From contig PAAT01000102.1 in NCBI GenBank assembly GCA_002698965.1, positions 31,731 through 95,730 on the forward strand: 64,000 nucleotides of DNA, read 5' to 3'. The translations under genes were made by a program, and so were the position numbers. Shown piece after piece: positions 55,847 through 64,000 of the stretch (positions within the stretch are counted from its first letter, which is position 1; each line of letters starts with the position of its first letter). The DNA comes from Rhodopirellula sp. GTDB taxonomy: Bacteria; Planctomycetota; Planctomycetia; Pirellulales; Pirellulaceae. The notes beneath the pieces were generated by a model, which was not told the origin of the DNA, made no database searches, and was given only the letters and a program-made list of their open reading frames with translations.

Positions 55847-56956
55847 ATGAACTTTGGTGTTCGCCATGTCACATCACAACGGATCGTTTGTCCGGAGAGC
55901 GGTTTTGATGCGCCCGGTACAATCTCCATGTCTGAGGGACGTATTAAATCCCTTGACGAGCATGCGCTATCGGTTGGTTCCACATCAGGCAGCGACTTGG
56001 TTTTACCAGGGTTGATAGATCTACATTGTCACCTTGGATCCGCACATAGTGTTTTTGGAGTCGATCCATCAGGAGTACTAAGATCGGGGATAACGCTCGC
56101 GGGGTCTCAGGGGGATGCGGGCGCAGGAAATATCGATCGTTACATGGCAGAAGTAGTCAGGCAGACACGCTTAAAGATAAAGCTTGCTATCAATCTGTCG
56201 ATGGTAGGTGAGTCGACTGAAGCGGGATGCTTCTCAGATCCTGCTTGGGTAGATATCGACGCATGTGTCGATGCTATAAAAAAGAACCGTGACTGCATTT
56301 GGGCGATTGCGGTCAACGCCAGCCATCATGCATGTCCGGTGGTTGACCCGCGGGCGCTGTTGAACGCTGGTCTAAAGGTGGCTAGCGAAACCGGATTACC
56401 AATTTTATATGGTTTGCGTCGACCGGAGGACTGGGGATTGGCAAATCAACTCTCTTTGTTACGGCAGGGAGACGTGGTTACCTACTGTTTTCGCAAGTCG
56501 CCTCATTGTATTGTGAATGGGCACCGAATCCTTGACTGTGTCCTGGAGGCGCGCCAAAGAGGCGTGCTCTTTGATCTTGGCCATGGTTGTGGATCATTTG
56601 ATTTCGACGTGGCGGAAGCAGCGATTGGTTGTGGCTTCCTCCCAGATACAATTTCCACCGATTTACAAGCTCGGCACGTTAGCCAAGGGAAACGACATGA
56701 CCTGCCGCTTGTGATGTCTAAGCTCCGGGCCGTCGGCATGCAGGAAACAGATATTTATAAAGCCGTTACTTTAACCCCGGCTAAACTACTTGGAGAAACG
56801 GACCGCGGAAAGTTAGCCGTGGGGGCACTGGCGGACTTATCCCGACTAAAGGTAAGCCCCACGAAGCGCAAATTGGTGGATACCAACGCTAACGAAAGGT
56901 ACGGCAAGGTTTGGGAGGCAGTAGAAGTGTTTGTTCAGGGGAAACTTGTCGAGTAA
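55847..56956 (+). CDS. Amidohydrolase-superfamily protein (EF_0837/AHA_3915-type) lacking several metal ligands
   Basis: A 369-residue amidohydrolase. The HxH pair (His60, His62 in DLHCHLG), the DLGHGCGSFDFDVAEAA block and Asp272 (STDLQA) are as in the deacetylase-like metallohydrolases. Other ligands are missing: the usual carbamylated lysine place (GIKVR in relatives, as I recall) reads AIAVN with Ala155; the MVHIG histidine is Gly189; and the THCFH histidine is Tyr213. So the metal centre is probably mononuclear or absent. It could be a non-catalytic or altered-activity protein. It is divergent from the CorA-like gene. Confidence 0.7.
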   Translation: MNFGVRHVTSQRIVCPESGFDAPGTISMSEGRIKSLDEHALSVGSTSGSDLVLPGLIDLHCHLGSAHSVFGVDPSGVLRSGITLAGSQGDAGAGNIDRYMAEVVRQTRLKIKLAINLSMVGESTEAGCFSDPAWVDIDACVDAIKKNRDCIWAIAVNASHHACPVVDPRALLNAGLKVASETGLPILYGLRRPEDWGLANQLSLLRQGDVVTYCFRKSPHCIVNGHRILDCVLEARQRGVLFDLGHGCGSFDFDVAEAAIGCGFLPDTISTDLQARHVSQGKRHDLPLVMSKLRAVGMQETDIYKAVTLTPAKLLGETDRGKLAVGALADLSRLKVSPTKRKLVDTNANERYGKVWEAVEVFVQGKLVE

Positions 56957-57073
56957 TGAAAGTAGGAACCAAACGAACTAACAGTCATGTGACCCAACAG
57001 GTAGGGTCTCCGGTTTTTAGTCCGAATTGAAACTGGTCTTTCATATGACCAATTTCATCGAAACACACAGTGG

Positions 57074-57199
57074 ATGAAGTTAACGGGTTTATTTTGGGCT
57101 CTGCTTTTAGGGTCTTGGGGTAACGACAACGCTTTTAGTTGTCAGGGCGCTTTTAATCTCCAGAGACAACGACTGCTGATAGTAAATTGCGAAGCGTGA
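57074..57199 (+). CDS. Possible 41-residue secreted peptide
   Basis: Short frame with a signal-like start (MKLTGLFWALLLGSWG) and two later cysteines. It lies in the gap between the amidohydrolase and the convergent copper-storage-type gene and has no clear ribosome-binding site. It may be chance. Confidence 0.2.
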   Translation: MKLTGLFWALLLGSWGNDNAFSCQGAFNLQRQRLLIVNCEA

Positions 57200-57211
57200 T
57201 GGGGTCTGGAT

Positions 57212-57622
57212 TTACTTCTGCTTTGCGAACGCGCGACAGGCTTTTGCACATCGCCGACACTCTTCTGCACAGGCTTTGCAGCTAGCATCGTCATGTCGGG
57301 CACATTCCTTTGCACAGGCGTCACAGGCTTTGGCACAAGCCTGGGCGATGACATTGGACATGGGACCCTTTCTGGCCGAAATGCGGGAAAATGCGACGCA
57401 GATGTCGGCACAATCAAGACACAGTTGAATGCATTTTTGTCGATCCTTACCGTCCGCTTGCATTTCTTCCAGGCAGGCTGTGACGCATGCCAGACAAGCA
57501 CTACTGCAGTCACCGCACTCGGAACTGCAAGTTTCACAGGTGTCTTCTGCTTGACCTTTTCCAGTCAATAGCCCGGCACCCATAGCACCTGCGGCAGCGG
57601 TAAGTATTTTGCGGCGTTCCAT
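57212..57622 (-). CDS. Four-helix-bundle copper-storage-type protein (Csp-like), exported
   Basis: A 136-residue protein with a short twin-arginine-like signal (RRKILTAAAGAMGAGLL) and 20 cysteines, nearly all in CxxC or CxxxC spacing. The pattern ACAKACDACAKEC, CIQLCLDCADIC and CKACAEECRRC is that of Csp-type proteins, which bind many Cu(I) ions in the core of a four-helix bundle. Twin-arginine export would suit a folded cytosol-incompatible form. The N-terminal CETCSSECGDCSSAC segment adds cysteines near the first helix. Copper binding is inferred from the family. It stands alone between the amidohydrolase and GH32-like genes. Confidence 0.85.
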   Translation of the reverse strand: MERRKILTAAAGAMGAGLLTGKGQAEDTCETCSSECGDCSSACLACVTACLEEMQADGKDRQKCIQLCLDCADICVAFSRISARKGPMSNVIAQACAKACDACAKECARHDDASCKACAEECRRCAKACRAFAKQK

Positions 57623-57840
57623 GAAACAATTCCTTTATGAATTTACGTTTGTGTTCGTATCGTCTTGGTTGTAACCTTGTTGTTATCCTGCTTACGCTCC
57701 AATGGATTAGAAGGAGTTTATCGCCTGCTATGAAAGTAGGGTCGCTCGTGCGTGTTTTGCCATTCTTATGCCCCCTCATGCTATGAAGCTAGCAATGCTA
57801 CAGCAAATTAGTGATACCTCAGGCTGCGATATATTTCAAG

Positions 57841-59409
57841 CTATTTCGTTTTGGGTGTCCAGACGGGGTTTGCTATGGCTTCGAGAAATCCCTGGTTAGT
57901 CGGTTTTAATTTCCATAGGTCGATTTGTTTGATCCTTGTTGGGGCACCGATAGTGAAGGCATGGATATTTGCGTGTTCGCGATATTTGGGGTAGGCAGTA
58001 ATCAAGGCCTGCCGATCGTTTATGAATACCTCCACCACGTATTTGTCGATGAAAATAGTGAGTTCGATGTCTTCGTCTACAGGTAAAGTGGACAAATCAA
58101 ACGGAGCCTCCAGGTTTCCAAGTCGAACGGTTCCGGTTTCAGGACGAAAGAGGAAAGGCAGGCCTTGTCCTTTTCCGTCAGAAAACAAGGTGACCCCAAA
58201 TAACTTGCGGTTCGCCTCTTTACGTTCAATCTGTATTTTTATTTCGTATGAGGATCCATCGAGATCAGCCAGTTTCTTCCCGGAAGTTCCTCCTTCGGAT
58301 CGGATTTCCGTGGAGAGTTCATTGAGATTAATATCTTTCAAGCGGACGTGCTGGTGCCGCAAAGACTTTAGTTCTGTAAGGGGGCTGATGCGTAGCATGT
58401 TGTCCGACGCGAGGCGTAGTTCCCGTGGCAGCGACTGAATGGATTTCAAACTCATGTTTCCGTCATTGCGATCAAGTGTGGCACACCATGCCCACATTAC
58501 CCGTCGCCCGTCACCTGTTAGAAGGGTTTCAGGAGCAAAAAGGTCAACACGCCATGGCGGTTGCCCCCAGATACTTTGGTTTTCACGTCGCCAGTTCATC
58601 CGCCCGTGATACTCTGGTACGAATTGCTCAGCCTCTGAATTCCATTGCCCGACATAATAACGACAGCCCACCATGTGACTAATACATAAGAGCACCCACT
58701 TGTCGCCAAGTCGAAAGAAGTTGGCGCAGGAAATATCCTCGCCTTTGGTAACGTCAGGTAACTGATGACTGATAAAGTCCCCGACGTACTCCCACGTTTT
58801 GAGGTCTTTAGACTTTAACAGTGGAGGGCTTTCGTCACCTGAAATGGCATAGTAAGTATCGTCAATAAGGAAACAATCCGGATCCCAGTGTTTAATTTGC
58901 ATTGGGTTCCCCTTGGGATCTCTGACATCAAGCGGGTAGGGTGTTTCCCACCGTGATAAGGCATTATTCTGAGCCACCGAAATCTGGTTCAGGCCGGAGC
59001 CAGCACCGTGATAAATGGCTGCGGGTTTCCCCTCTTTAGTAAGGAAACCGGTGCCACTATACATGCCATGTCCGGTAAAGGCAGGTTGAAGTTTAGTGGT
59101 GTTCCAATTCCAATGCAGCATGTCATCGCTGGTCACGTGTACATAACTGAACGATTTTCCGCCCTTCCATGGATGAGAAATAATGTAATGAAGATGATAG
59201 ACCCCATCGAGATAAAAGGCGACATTCGGATCTCCCGGAGCACTGTCACCACCGGGGTGCATAAGGTGATAATTTAGTATTTGTTCAGGATCACCGAAGT
59301 TCGAAGTTTCGTCGCCACTCACTCGTCTTGGGTCAGCAAGATTCAGGGCAATCAGAGGTATTACAGCCAAGGTTAGAAGGCGTTTATATTTGGTTGATAA
59401 GAGTTTCAT
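57841..59409 (-). CDS. Glycoside hydrolase family 32-like protein
   Basis: About 522 residues from the ATG at 59409; an open frame goes up to 59523, but only from 59409 is there a proper signal peptide (RLLTLAVIPLIALNLA). It has the GH32/GH68-type five-bladed propeller then a beta-sandwich (from about 370). The nucleophile region is GDPN (Asp60), and HWDPDCF (Asp177) fits the RDP-type transition-state stabiliser. The acid/base site, normally WEC, reads ISC (Ser227, Cys228), so the expected glutamate is missing at that place. Substrate (a fructan-like or other sugar) is uncertain. Confidence 0.8.
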   Translation of the reverse strand: MKLLSTKYKRLLTLAVIPLIALNLADPRRVSGDETSNFGDPEQILNYHLMHPGGDSAPGDPNVAFYLDGVYHLHYIISHPWKGGKSFSYVHVTSDDMLHWNWNTTKLQPAFTGHGMYSGTGFLTKEGKPAAIYHGAGSGLNQISVAQNNALSRWETPYPLDVRDPKGNPMQIKHWDPDCFLIDDTYYAISGDESPPLLKSKDLKTWEYVGDFISHQLPDVTKGEDISCANFFRLGDKWVLLCISHMVGCRYYVGQWNSEAEQFVPEYHGRMNWRRENQSIWGQPPWRVDLFAPETLLTGDGRRVMWAWCATLDRNDGNMSLKSIQSLPRELRLASDNMLRISPLTELKSLRHQHVRLKDINLNELSTEIRSEGGTSGKKLADLDGSSYEIKIQIERKEANRKLFGVTLFSDGKGQGLPFLFRPETGTVRLGNLEAPFDLSTLPVDEDIELTIFIDKYVVEVFINDRQALITAYPKYREHANIHAFTIGAPTRIKQIDLWKLKPTNQGFLEAIANPVWTPKTK

Positions 59410-59901
59410 GATTAGTGCAGTCTTGATTTCAGCAGAGTCTTGATCTGAAGTTCGCTTTTGCCATATAAGCCAACATAGTAATGGGCGGATCATATTTCTT
59501 GAAAAGCTCACGTAGCAGCTCAAGGCTACTTCGCTTTGACCCGTATTTTATTAATTATAACAATTCACTTTAGCCAAACGGTCTGAAAGTGTTCACACGG
59601 ATTCATAGCGTCATGCGATATGAATTGATTGCCACCAGACACATGTGTTTGAGGTCAGTCGGCGACTTTATCAGAATGGAGGCAGTGATGAAATGGAGCG
59701 CATTGGCTGTGCTTTATGAGTCCACTGTTTTAGCTTTCTATGCGACTAGTCTGCGTTTTCCGCTGAAATATCTTATTGATTATCAAAGTTAGTAGGTCCT
59801 TCCTTGCTAGAGAGGGGCCTCTGGATGGGACAGGGGAGGGAATTTGTGGCGCTAATGAATCATGACTATCCAGAGTATATGAATGATGAAATTAGGGCAC
59901 C
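59410..59901. other. Intergenic region between GH32-like and GH29-like genes
   Basis: About 490 bases with no convincing gene except a possible 34-codon frame at 59688 (listed separately). It includes the promoter region of the GH32-like gene. No repeat or RNA gene was seen. Confidence 0.5.
59688..59792 (+). CDS. Possible 34-residue small protein
   Basis: Short frame with a clear GGAGG 5 bases before its ATG. The first part is mildly hydrophobic (WSALAVLYESTVLAFYATS), then basic/polar. It stands alone on the plus strand between two minus-strand genes. No family known; chance cannot be excluded. Confidence 0.25.
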   Translation: MKWSALAVLYESTVLAFYATSLRFPLKYLIDYQS

Positions 59902-61014
59902 TTAATTAATGGTATTTCCCAGTTCTTCAAGAACGGTCAGGATAGGTTTGGGTATGGTGCCATCCGAATCAACTGGCACGTCCAGCGTAATCGCTCCCCC
60001 CTGCGAATTGATTGTGTTCACCCGGTCTGAAAGGAGATCGATCTCAAATCGTGGTTCCGTGCCTGCCCCCCAGCCATCACTTAAAGGCAAAAGAAGGTGC
60101 CAAACAAGTTCGGGTGGACACGGGAAGTTCTTGGGCGTTAGGGGCTTACCCACGCCTTTTTTTAGCCTCTGGTGAAAACCATGATTTTCACCAGAGGTAA
60201 ACGTCTGGTGAGGACATAACTTACCATTGGTGCAAAGTGACAGGATGGGATGGGCGCCGGCGTTGAAGGCCAGTTCGGCCTTTGGATTACCAGACCGAAC
60301 GGCTTTGATCCAGGTGTCGATGTTGTACTGTTCCTTGTTTAGCGACTCGTACGCATCTCGCATTTCTGTCTTGTAACCGTCAAACCACCAACCCGACACC
60401 AATGCTCCGTAACGCGTTGACCATTCTCCACATACATCAGCCCAATTCTTAAGGAAGATGGGATTAGGCGGTTGATTTTCACTTCGTAAAAAACCTTTAA
60501 TGTTACGTGGGTGTGACATGGGATTAATGTTAGGCCCGGCGGGCTTCCCATTAATGCTGGGGAGTGTATCACCCATCCGTTTAATTATCTGATAATGTCG
60601 CATCGGCGCACGAGCCGTCATGTAAAGAATGAGCTTGATGTCCCGCTTCGCCAATTCTTCCCCGAGCTCCATAATCAAATCACGTTTGGCTGTCCAAACC
60701 CCATTATCCACGCCAAGCAACTGTTCGTAGGCACGATTAGGCGCACAGTATTTCCCCCAGTGCTGACCGATGACAAAGATGATGTGATTGGCTTTAACCG
60801 TTTCGATTGCATTGGAGAATCGGGATACATCGAAAGAATCGATCGCCTTATTATAAGAGTCAGGGGTATGGTTCTTGAAAGCCTCGTAATGGAACATTAG
60901 GCCGAATCCGTCTTCTTCCAACCAACGCTCTTGCGCAGTGACCGACGAATTTAAAACGAAAAACAGCACAAGGAATAGTAGTCGCGTCGATAATGTGTTT
61001 ACATTGCGTTCCAT
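59902..61014 (-). CDS. GH29-like alpha-L-fucosidase-type protein
   Basis: A 370-residue secreted protein (signal TRLLFLVLFFVLNSSVTA). DGFGLMFHYEAF near the start, the Asp/His-rich ANHIIFVIGQHWG segment, and WWFDGY with Asp212 as the likely nucleophile resemble GH29. It is shorter than usual fucosidases (about 450 or more), and lacks an obvious C-terminal sandwich domain. Family members of this kind are widespread in planctomycetes and are often of unknown specificity. It may act with the sulfatases on sulfated fucans, which is inference. Confidence 0.7.
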   Translation of the reverse strand: MERNVNTLSTRLLFLVLFFVLNSSVTAQERWLEEDGFGLMFHYEAFKNHTPDSYNKAIDSFDVSRFSNAIETVKANHIIFVIGQHWGKYCAPNRAYEQLLGVDNGVWTAKRDLIMELGEELAKRDIKLILYMTARAPMRHYQIIKRMGDTLPSINGKPAGPNINPMSHPRNIKGFLRSENQPPNPIFLKNWADVCGEWSTRYGALVSGWWFDGYKTEMRDAYESLNKEQYNIDTWIKAVRSGNPKAELAFNAGAHPILSLCTNGKLCPHQTFTSGENHGFHQRLKKGVGKPLTPKNFPCPPELVWHLLLPLSDGWGAGTEPRFEIDLLSDRVNTINSQGGAITLDVPVDSDGTIPKPILTVLEELGNTIN

Positions 61015-61557
61015 TGTTTAAGCCCTTTATTTCAAGCGATTCCCTGAGCGTTGTCGATTTATTATACGCCACCGTATGTTTTGGAATATTTAGAAACGTG
61101 TAGATATTACACAGGTTCATAATGGTTCGGGATGCTTCTAAGCCGGTAGTCTTCTGCCCCTATCTTTGCCGTAGAATTTGAATTTCTTATCTCGCCTATT
61201 GACGTCGGGAAATTAGAAAAGTAATAGCCCATCTTTCGCCGGTATAGCAAATCCAATAGACTTGAAGCTAAGGCGGATTAGCGATGAAACCACGTTGCAA
61301 TGCAATGGTTATTCATTACTTATCATTAAGCAAAGTAAAGAGTCGAATGCTCTCGCCTACCGCCTATTTTCAAACGCTCTCAAATCCCGCTCTCACGGGC
61401 GAGGGGATCCTGTATCAAAGGCTTTCTCCTCTTAACAGGGGGTTAACCAAAGATACCGTCCCCGAACACTGTAATCGGATCTTTTTTCGAATAGGGAGCG
61501 TTTCACGTAGAAGTGCCCCGGAATCCGTTTCTAAATTCCTTCCGGAGTTGGCAAGTA
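61015..61557. other. Divergent intergenic region upstream of glucosylglycerate-type genes
   Basis: About 540 bases between the GH29-like gene (minus strand) and the phosphatase gene (plus strand). No persuasive coding frame, tRNA or long repeat is seen. It should hold promoters for both directions; I could not pick a hexamer pair with confidence. Confidence 0.45.
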
Positions 61558-62406
61558 ATGGTTAACCGATCATTCAAGCAGGAAACTCGATTCATTGTTT
61601 TCACCGATCTTGATGCGACGTTGTTGGACAAACACTCATATGATTGGGCCCACGCCACCCCCGCGCTTAAGATGTTGGAAAACAAAGGCGCGGAACTAGT
61701 TTTATCATCGAGTAAGACATTTTCCGAGCTTTGTTATTTTGCTGGAAAACTTGGTACGCAGGCACCTTTCATTGGTGAGAACGGTGGTGTTCTCGCCATT
61801 CCAAATAGCCACCCAATCTCCAGGCAAATTCCTGACGAACCTAATCATCAAGGCTACAGGACTCTCACCAATGGCTTAAGTAGGGATAGGATCCTCCTGG
61901 CTATAGCCACTTTGCGTGACGAGTTCGGTTTTCGATTACAAGGTTTTTCTGATTGGTCTGCTCTCGAATTAGGTCAGCTCACTGGTCTAAGCGTTGCACA
62001 AGCAGAAAGGGCACTTCGACGTCAGGTATCGGAACCGATTCTCTGGCAAGATAGCCCCAGCCAATTCGTCATGTTTGAACGGGAAGTTGAACGCAGGGGC
62101 ATGAAGGTAATTCGTGGCGGGCGATTTCTTCATCTGATGGGGCAAACAGATAAAGCCGATGCCATGAAACAGCTGCTTGAGTACTACGAGGCCTCATTCC
62201 CGCAGGCAACTTTTACCACCATTGCATTGGGTGACAGCCAAAATGATGCAGGCATGATCACTCAGGCCGATTTTGGTATTGTTATCCCAAATTCCAAACA
62301 CTCTGAAACTTTGGTTCTGGAAGGGAGGGGGGAAATAATATATGCCCCTCAAGCCGGTCCTTCAGGCTGGAATTCGGTCGTTTCCGAGTTGTTTGAATCG
62401 CTCTAG
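61558..62406 (+). CDS. HAD-IIB phosphatase, mannosyl-/glucosyl-3-phosphoglycerate phosphatase-like
   Basis: About 282 residues from the ATG at 61558 (GGAG 11 bases upstream; an ATG at 61513 is also in frame). HAD motif I is FTDLDATLLD (Asp17, Asp19), motif II is LSSSKT, motif III has the lysine in TDKADAMKQLL, and motif IV is GDSQNDAGM. The cap and overall sequence fit mannosyl-3-phosphoglycerate phosphatase/glucosyl-3-phosphoglycerate phosphatase, which removes phosphate to give the compatible solute mannosyl- or glucosylglycerate. The next gene starts 26 bases after its stop and encodes the matching glycosyltransferase. Confidence 0.88.
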   Translation: MVNRSFKQETRFIVFTDLDATLLDKHSYDWAHATPALKMLENKGAELVLSSSKTFSELCYFAGKLGTQAPFIGENGGVLAIPNSHPISRQIPDEPNHQGYRTLTNGLSRDRILLAIATLRDEFGFRLQGFSDWSALELGQLTGLSVAQAERALRRQVSEPILWQDSPSQFVMFEREVERRGMKVIRGGRFLHLMGQTDKADAMKQLLEYYEASFPQATFTTIALGDSQNDAGMITQADFGIVIPNSKHSETLVLEGRGEIIYAPQAGPSGWNSVVSELFESL

Positions 62407-62432
62407 AATTTACTGTTGAAGGGTTTATTAAA

Positions 62433-64000
62433 TTGGCTGATTTTCATCAACATGGGGTAGTTACAACACTTCATAACCTGAATACTCGTCCGTTCGAATA
62501 CCTTGAGGCTGAACTTTTACGGTTGAGCAAAGAATCCCCGATGGCTTTGGTGTTACCATCGCTATATTCAGAATTGCAATCCTCCGCTTTAACCGGAATT
62601 GTCGACGAACTCTGCAAAGTTTCTTACCTAGACCAAATTGTGGTTGGATTAGATAGAGCGACGGAGGATCAATTCAGACATACGCTTGAATATTTTGGCC
62701 GCCTACCACAAACACCAAATATACTCTGGAACGATGGCCCGAGACTGAAGGCCATTGACAAATTGCTTGACTCTTATGGTTTAGCACCGATCCAAATGGG
62801 AAAAGGGAGAAATGTCTGGTATATGCTCGGTTATGTACTCGCCACCGGAAGAGCTAATTCCGTGGCGTTGCACGATTGCGATATAAAAAACTATCACCGA
62901 TCGATGCTTGCAAGGCTGATTTATCCTGTCAGCAACGTGAACTTAAGCTACAAGTTTTGTAAAGGATTTTATGCAAGAACCGCTGATAACCTTTTGCATG
63001 GACGCGTTTGTCGATTGCTCGTGACCCCTCTGGTGAGAGCGATGGAGACCGTTTGCGGAGCCAATCATTATCTAAAATATCTCGACAGCTTTCGCTATGC
63101 ATTGGCTGGTGAATTTGCGATGCAACGCGATGTTATCGAAAACATACGGATCCCATCCAATTGGGGGTTGGAAATGGGGATTCTATCAGAAATGTATCGT
63201 AATTATGCGACTAGTCAAATTTGCCAAGTAGACATTGCCGACTCATATGAGCACAAGCATCAGAATCTATCGAGAGAGGATCGTACTTCAGGGTTGTCCC
63301 GGATGAGTATCGATATCGCAAACTCTCTATTTCGCAAAATGGCAACACAAGGGCATGTCTTTCAAGAAGAACGTATTCGCACGATCAAAGCGGCCTATTA
63401 CCGCATTGCACTCGATCTCGTCGAGTCACATAGCAACGATGCAACGATCAATGGGCTAACGTATGACAGACATACCGAAATAAACGCCATTGAGATGTTT
63501 GCCGAAAACATTATGGAAGCGGGGAATATTTTCCTCAAGCAAACAATGGATCCCCCGTTTACCCCAAGCTGGAAACGAGTTGTATCCGCCATTCCTGACA
63601 TTTTTGAGATGCTGGCTGAGGCGGTCGAAGCTGATGATGAAGAATTTTCAATGCCAAAAACCATTGCCGCTCGTTCTCGAGGAAAATCTAATCGGTTGCG
63701 AGCATTAATCCACTTGCACGTCGCAGAAATTTATGGGGAAGCGGAGGCAGAAACACTGACAAGCCGTTTGCTAAATGAGTCCGGCTTAAAGGGCTATAGC
63801 CGCACCAGCGCCCCATTGAAAAATAAATGGGATGAAAAAGACGCGGTGCTCATTACTTATGGTGACTCGATCGTCAGTGATCAGCAGAGGCCTCTAAAAA
63901 CGCTAAGCAAATTTGTTGCGCAAAACTTAATCGACACGTTCTCAACCGTACACGTCCTTCCTTTCTTCCCTTATAGTTCCGATGACGGTTTCTCTATATC
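62433..64000 (+). CDS. Fused glucosyl-3-phosphoglycerate synthase-like glycosyltransferase and GH13_18 phosphorylase (partial, cut by window end)
   Basis: An open frame of more than 522 codons from TTG 62433 (GAAGGG 9 bases upstream) runs to the window edge without a stop. Residues 1-420 are a GpgS/MpgS-type glycosyltransferase: ALVLPSLYSELQ, ILWNDGPR and the DxD-like HDCD (147-150), a helical tail (IRTIKAAYYRIALDLVES, then PSWKRVVSAIPDIFE). From about residue 470, VLITYGDSI, VHVLPFFPYSSDDGFSI match the start of GH13_18 phosphorylases (sucrose or glucosylglycerate phosphorylase). The fusion places synthesis and phosphorolysis of the same solute on one chain. The rest of the GH13 domain is outside the window. 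Confidence 0.85.
   Translation, partial: MADFHQHGVVTTLHNLNTRPFEYLEAELLRLSKESPMALVLPSLYSELQSSALTGIVDELCKVSYLDQIVVGLDRATEDQFRHTLEYFGRLPQTPNILWNDGPRLKAIDKLLDSYGLAPIQMGKGRNVWYMLGYVLATGRANSVALHDCDIKNYHRSMLARLIYPVSNVNLSYKFCKGFYARTADNLLHGRVCRLLVTPLVRAMETVCGANHYLKYLDSFRYALAGEFAMQRDVIENIRIPSNWGLEMGILSEMYRNYATSQICQVDIADSYEHKHQNLSREDRTSGLSRMSIDIANSLFRKMATQGHVFQEERIRTIKAAYYRIALDLVESHSNDATINGLTYDRHTEINAIEMFAENIMEAGNIFLKQTMDPPFTPSWKRVVSAIPDIFEMLAEAVEADDEEFSMPKTIAARSRGKSNRLRALIHLHVAEIYGEAEAETLTSRLLNESGLKGYSRTSAPLKNKWDEKDAVLITYGDSIVSDQQRPLKTLSKFVAQNLIDTFSTVHVLPFFPYSSDDGFSI

Noticed and set aside
61284..61565. Frame of about 93 codons before the phosphatase gene
   Set aside because: No ribosome-binding site or domain; overlaps the start of the real gene in another frame.

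Overview
The window looks like a chromosomal stretch from a planctomycete (Planctomycetota, probably a marine Pirellulales/Planctomycetales-type heterotroph). The evidence is the gene content. There are three large PSD1/DUF1592-type cytochrome-like proteins with CxxCH motifs, five DUF1501 proteins, two DUF1552 proteins, a PVC-type membrane-bound dehydrogenase/haem-binding protein, three sulfatases, PQQ-like beta-propellers, an M81/MlrC-type protein and several carbohydrate-active enzymes, many with signal peptides. Base composition is moderate by eye. I saw no rRNA, tRNA, CRISPR array, insertion sequence or phage gene.

Layout. 0-6.2 kb: an MlrC-like protein, then a minus-strand pair PSD1 protein -> DUF1501. 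6.3-16.3 kb: secreted propeller/dehydrogenase proteins, an SGNH-like protein, two convergent PQQ-propeller genes and a sulfatase. 16.4-22.1 kb: a metal-binding-type lipoprotein, acetoacetate-CoA ligase divergent from a two-gene dehydrogenase unit (threonine-dehydrogenase-like epimerase plus SDR, 4-bp overlap), and a DUF1501. 22.1-25.6 kb: a minus-strand operon of a phytanoyl-CoA dioxygenase-like enzyme, a LamG protein split by a seven-repeat propeller, and an HExxH zincin. 25.7-33 kb: sulfatase plus six-hairpin glycosidase, a D-carbamoylase-like nitrilase, two small membrane proteins and a DUF1501. 33.2-38.6 kb: an M23-like protein and a DUF1552 -> DUF1592 pair. 38.6-45.3 kb: an iron-starvation-type operon. 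45.3-47.7 kb: a hydroxyacid dehydrogenase divergent from a DapA-family aldolase. 48-53.4 kb: DUF1592 -> DUF1552 -> DUF1501. 53.4-61 kb: sulfatase, CorA-like protein, an atypical amidohydrolase, a 20-cysteine copper-storage-type protein, a GH32-like and a GH29-like enzyme. 61.5-64 kb: a HAD phosphatase followed by a glycosyltransferase fused to a GH13_18 phosphorylase, cut by the window end.

Two regions stand out. The first is a single transcription unit with a Fur-like 7-1-7 inverted repeat, a 31-codon membrane peptide, long-chain flavodoxin, a TPR protein, a PQQ-like propeller and a complete Fbp-type ferric iron ABC transporter. It looks like an iron-stress operon with three members of unknown role. 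The second is the glucosylglycerate-type locus at the right edge. The enzyme that should make the phosphorylated solute and the enzyme that should phosphorolyse the finished solute are on one polypeptide, directly after the phosphatase that links them. The rest mostly serves secreted polysaccharide breakdown (sulfatases, glycosidases) and the poorly understood planctomycete PSD1/DUF1501 protein sets.
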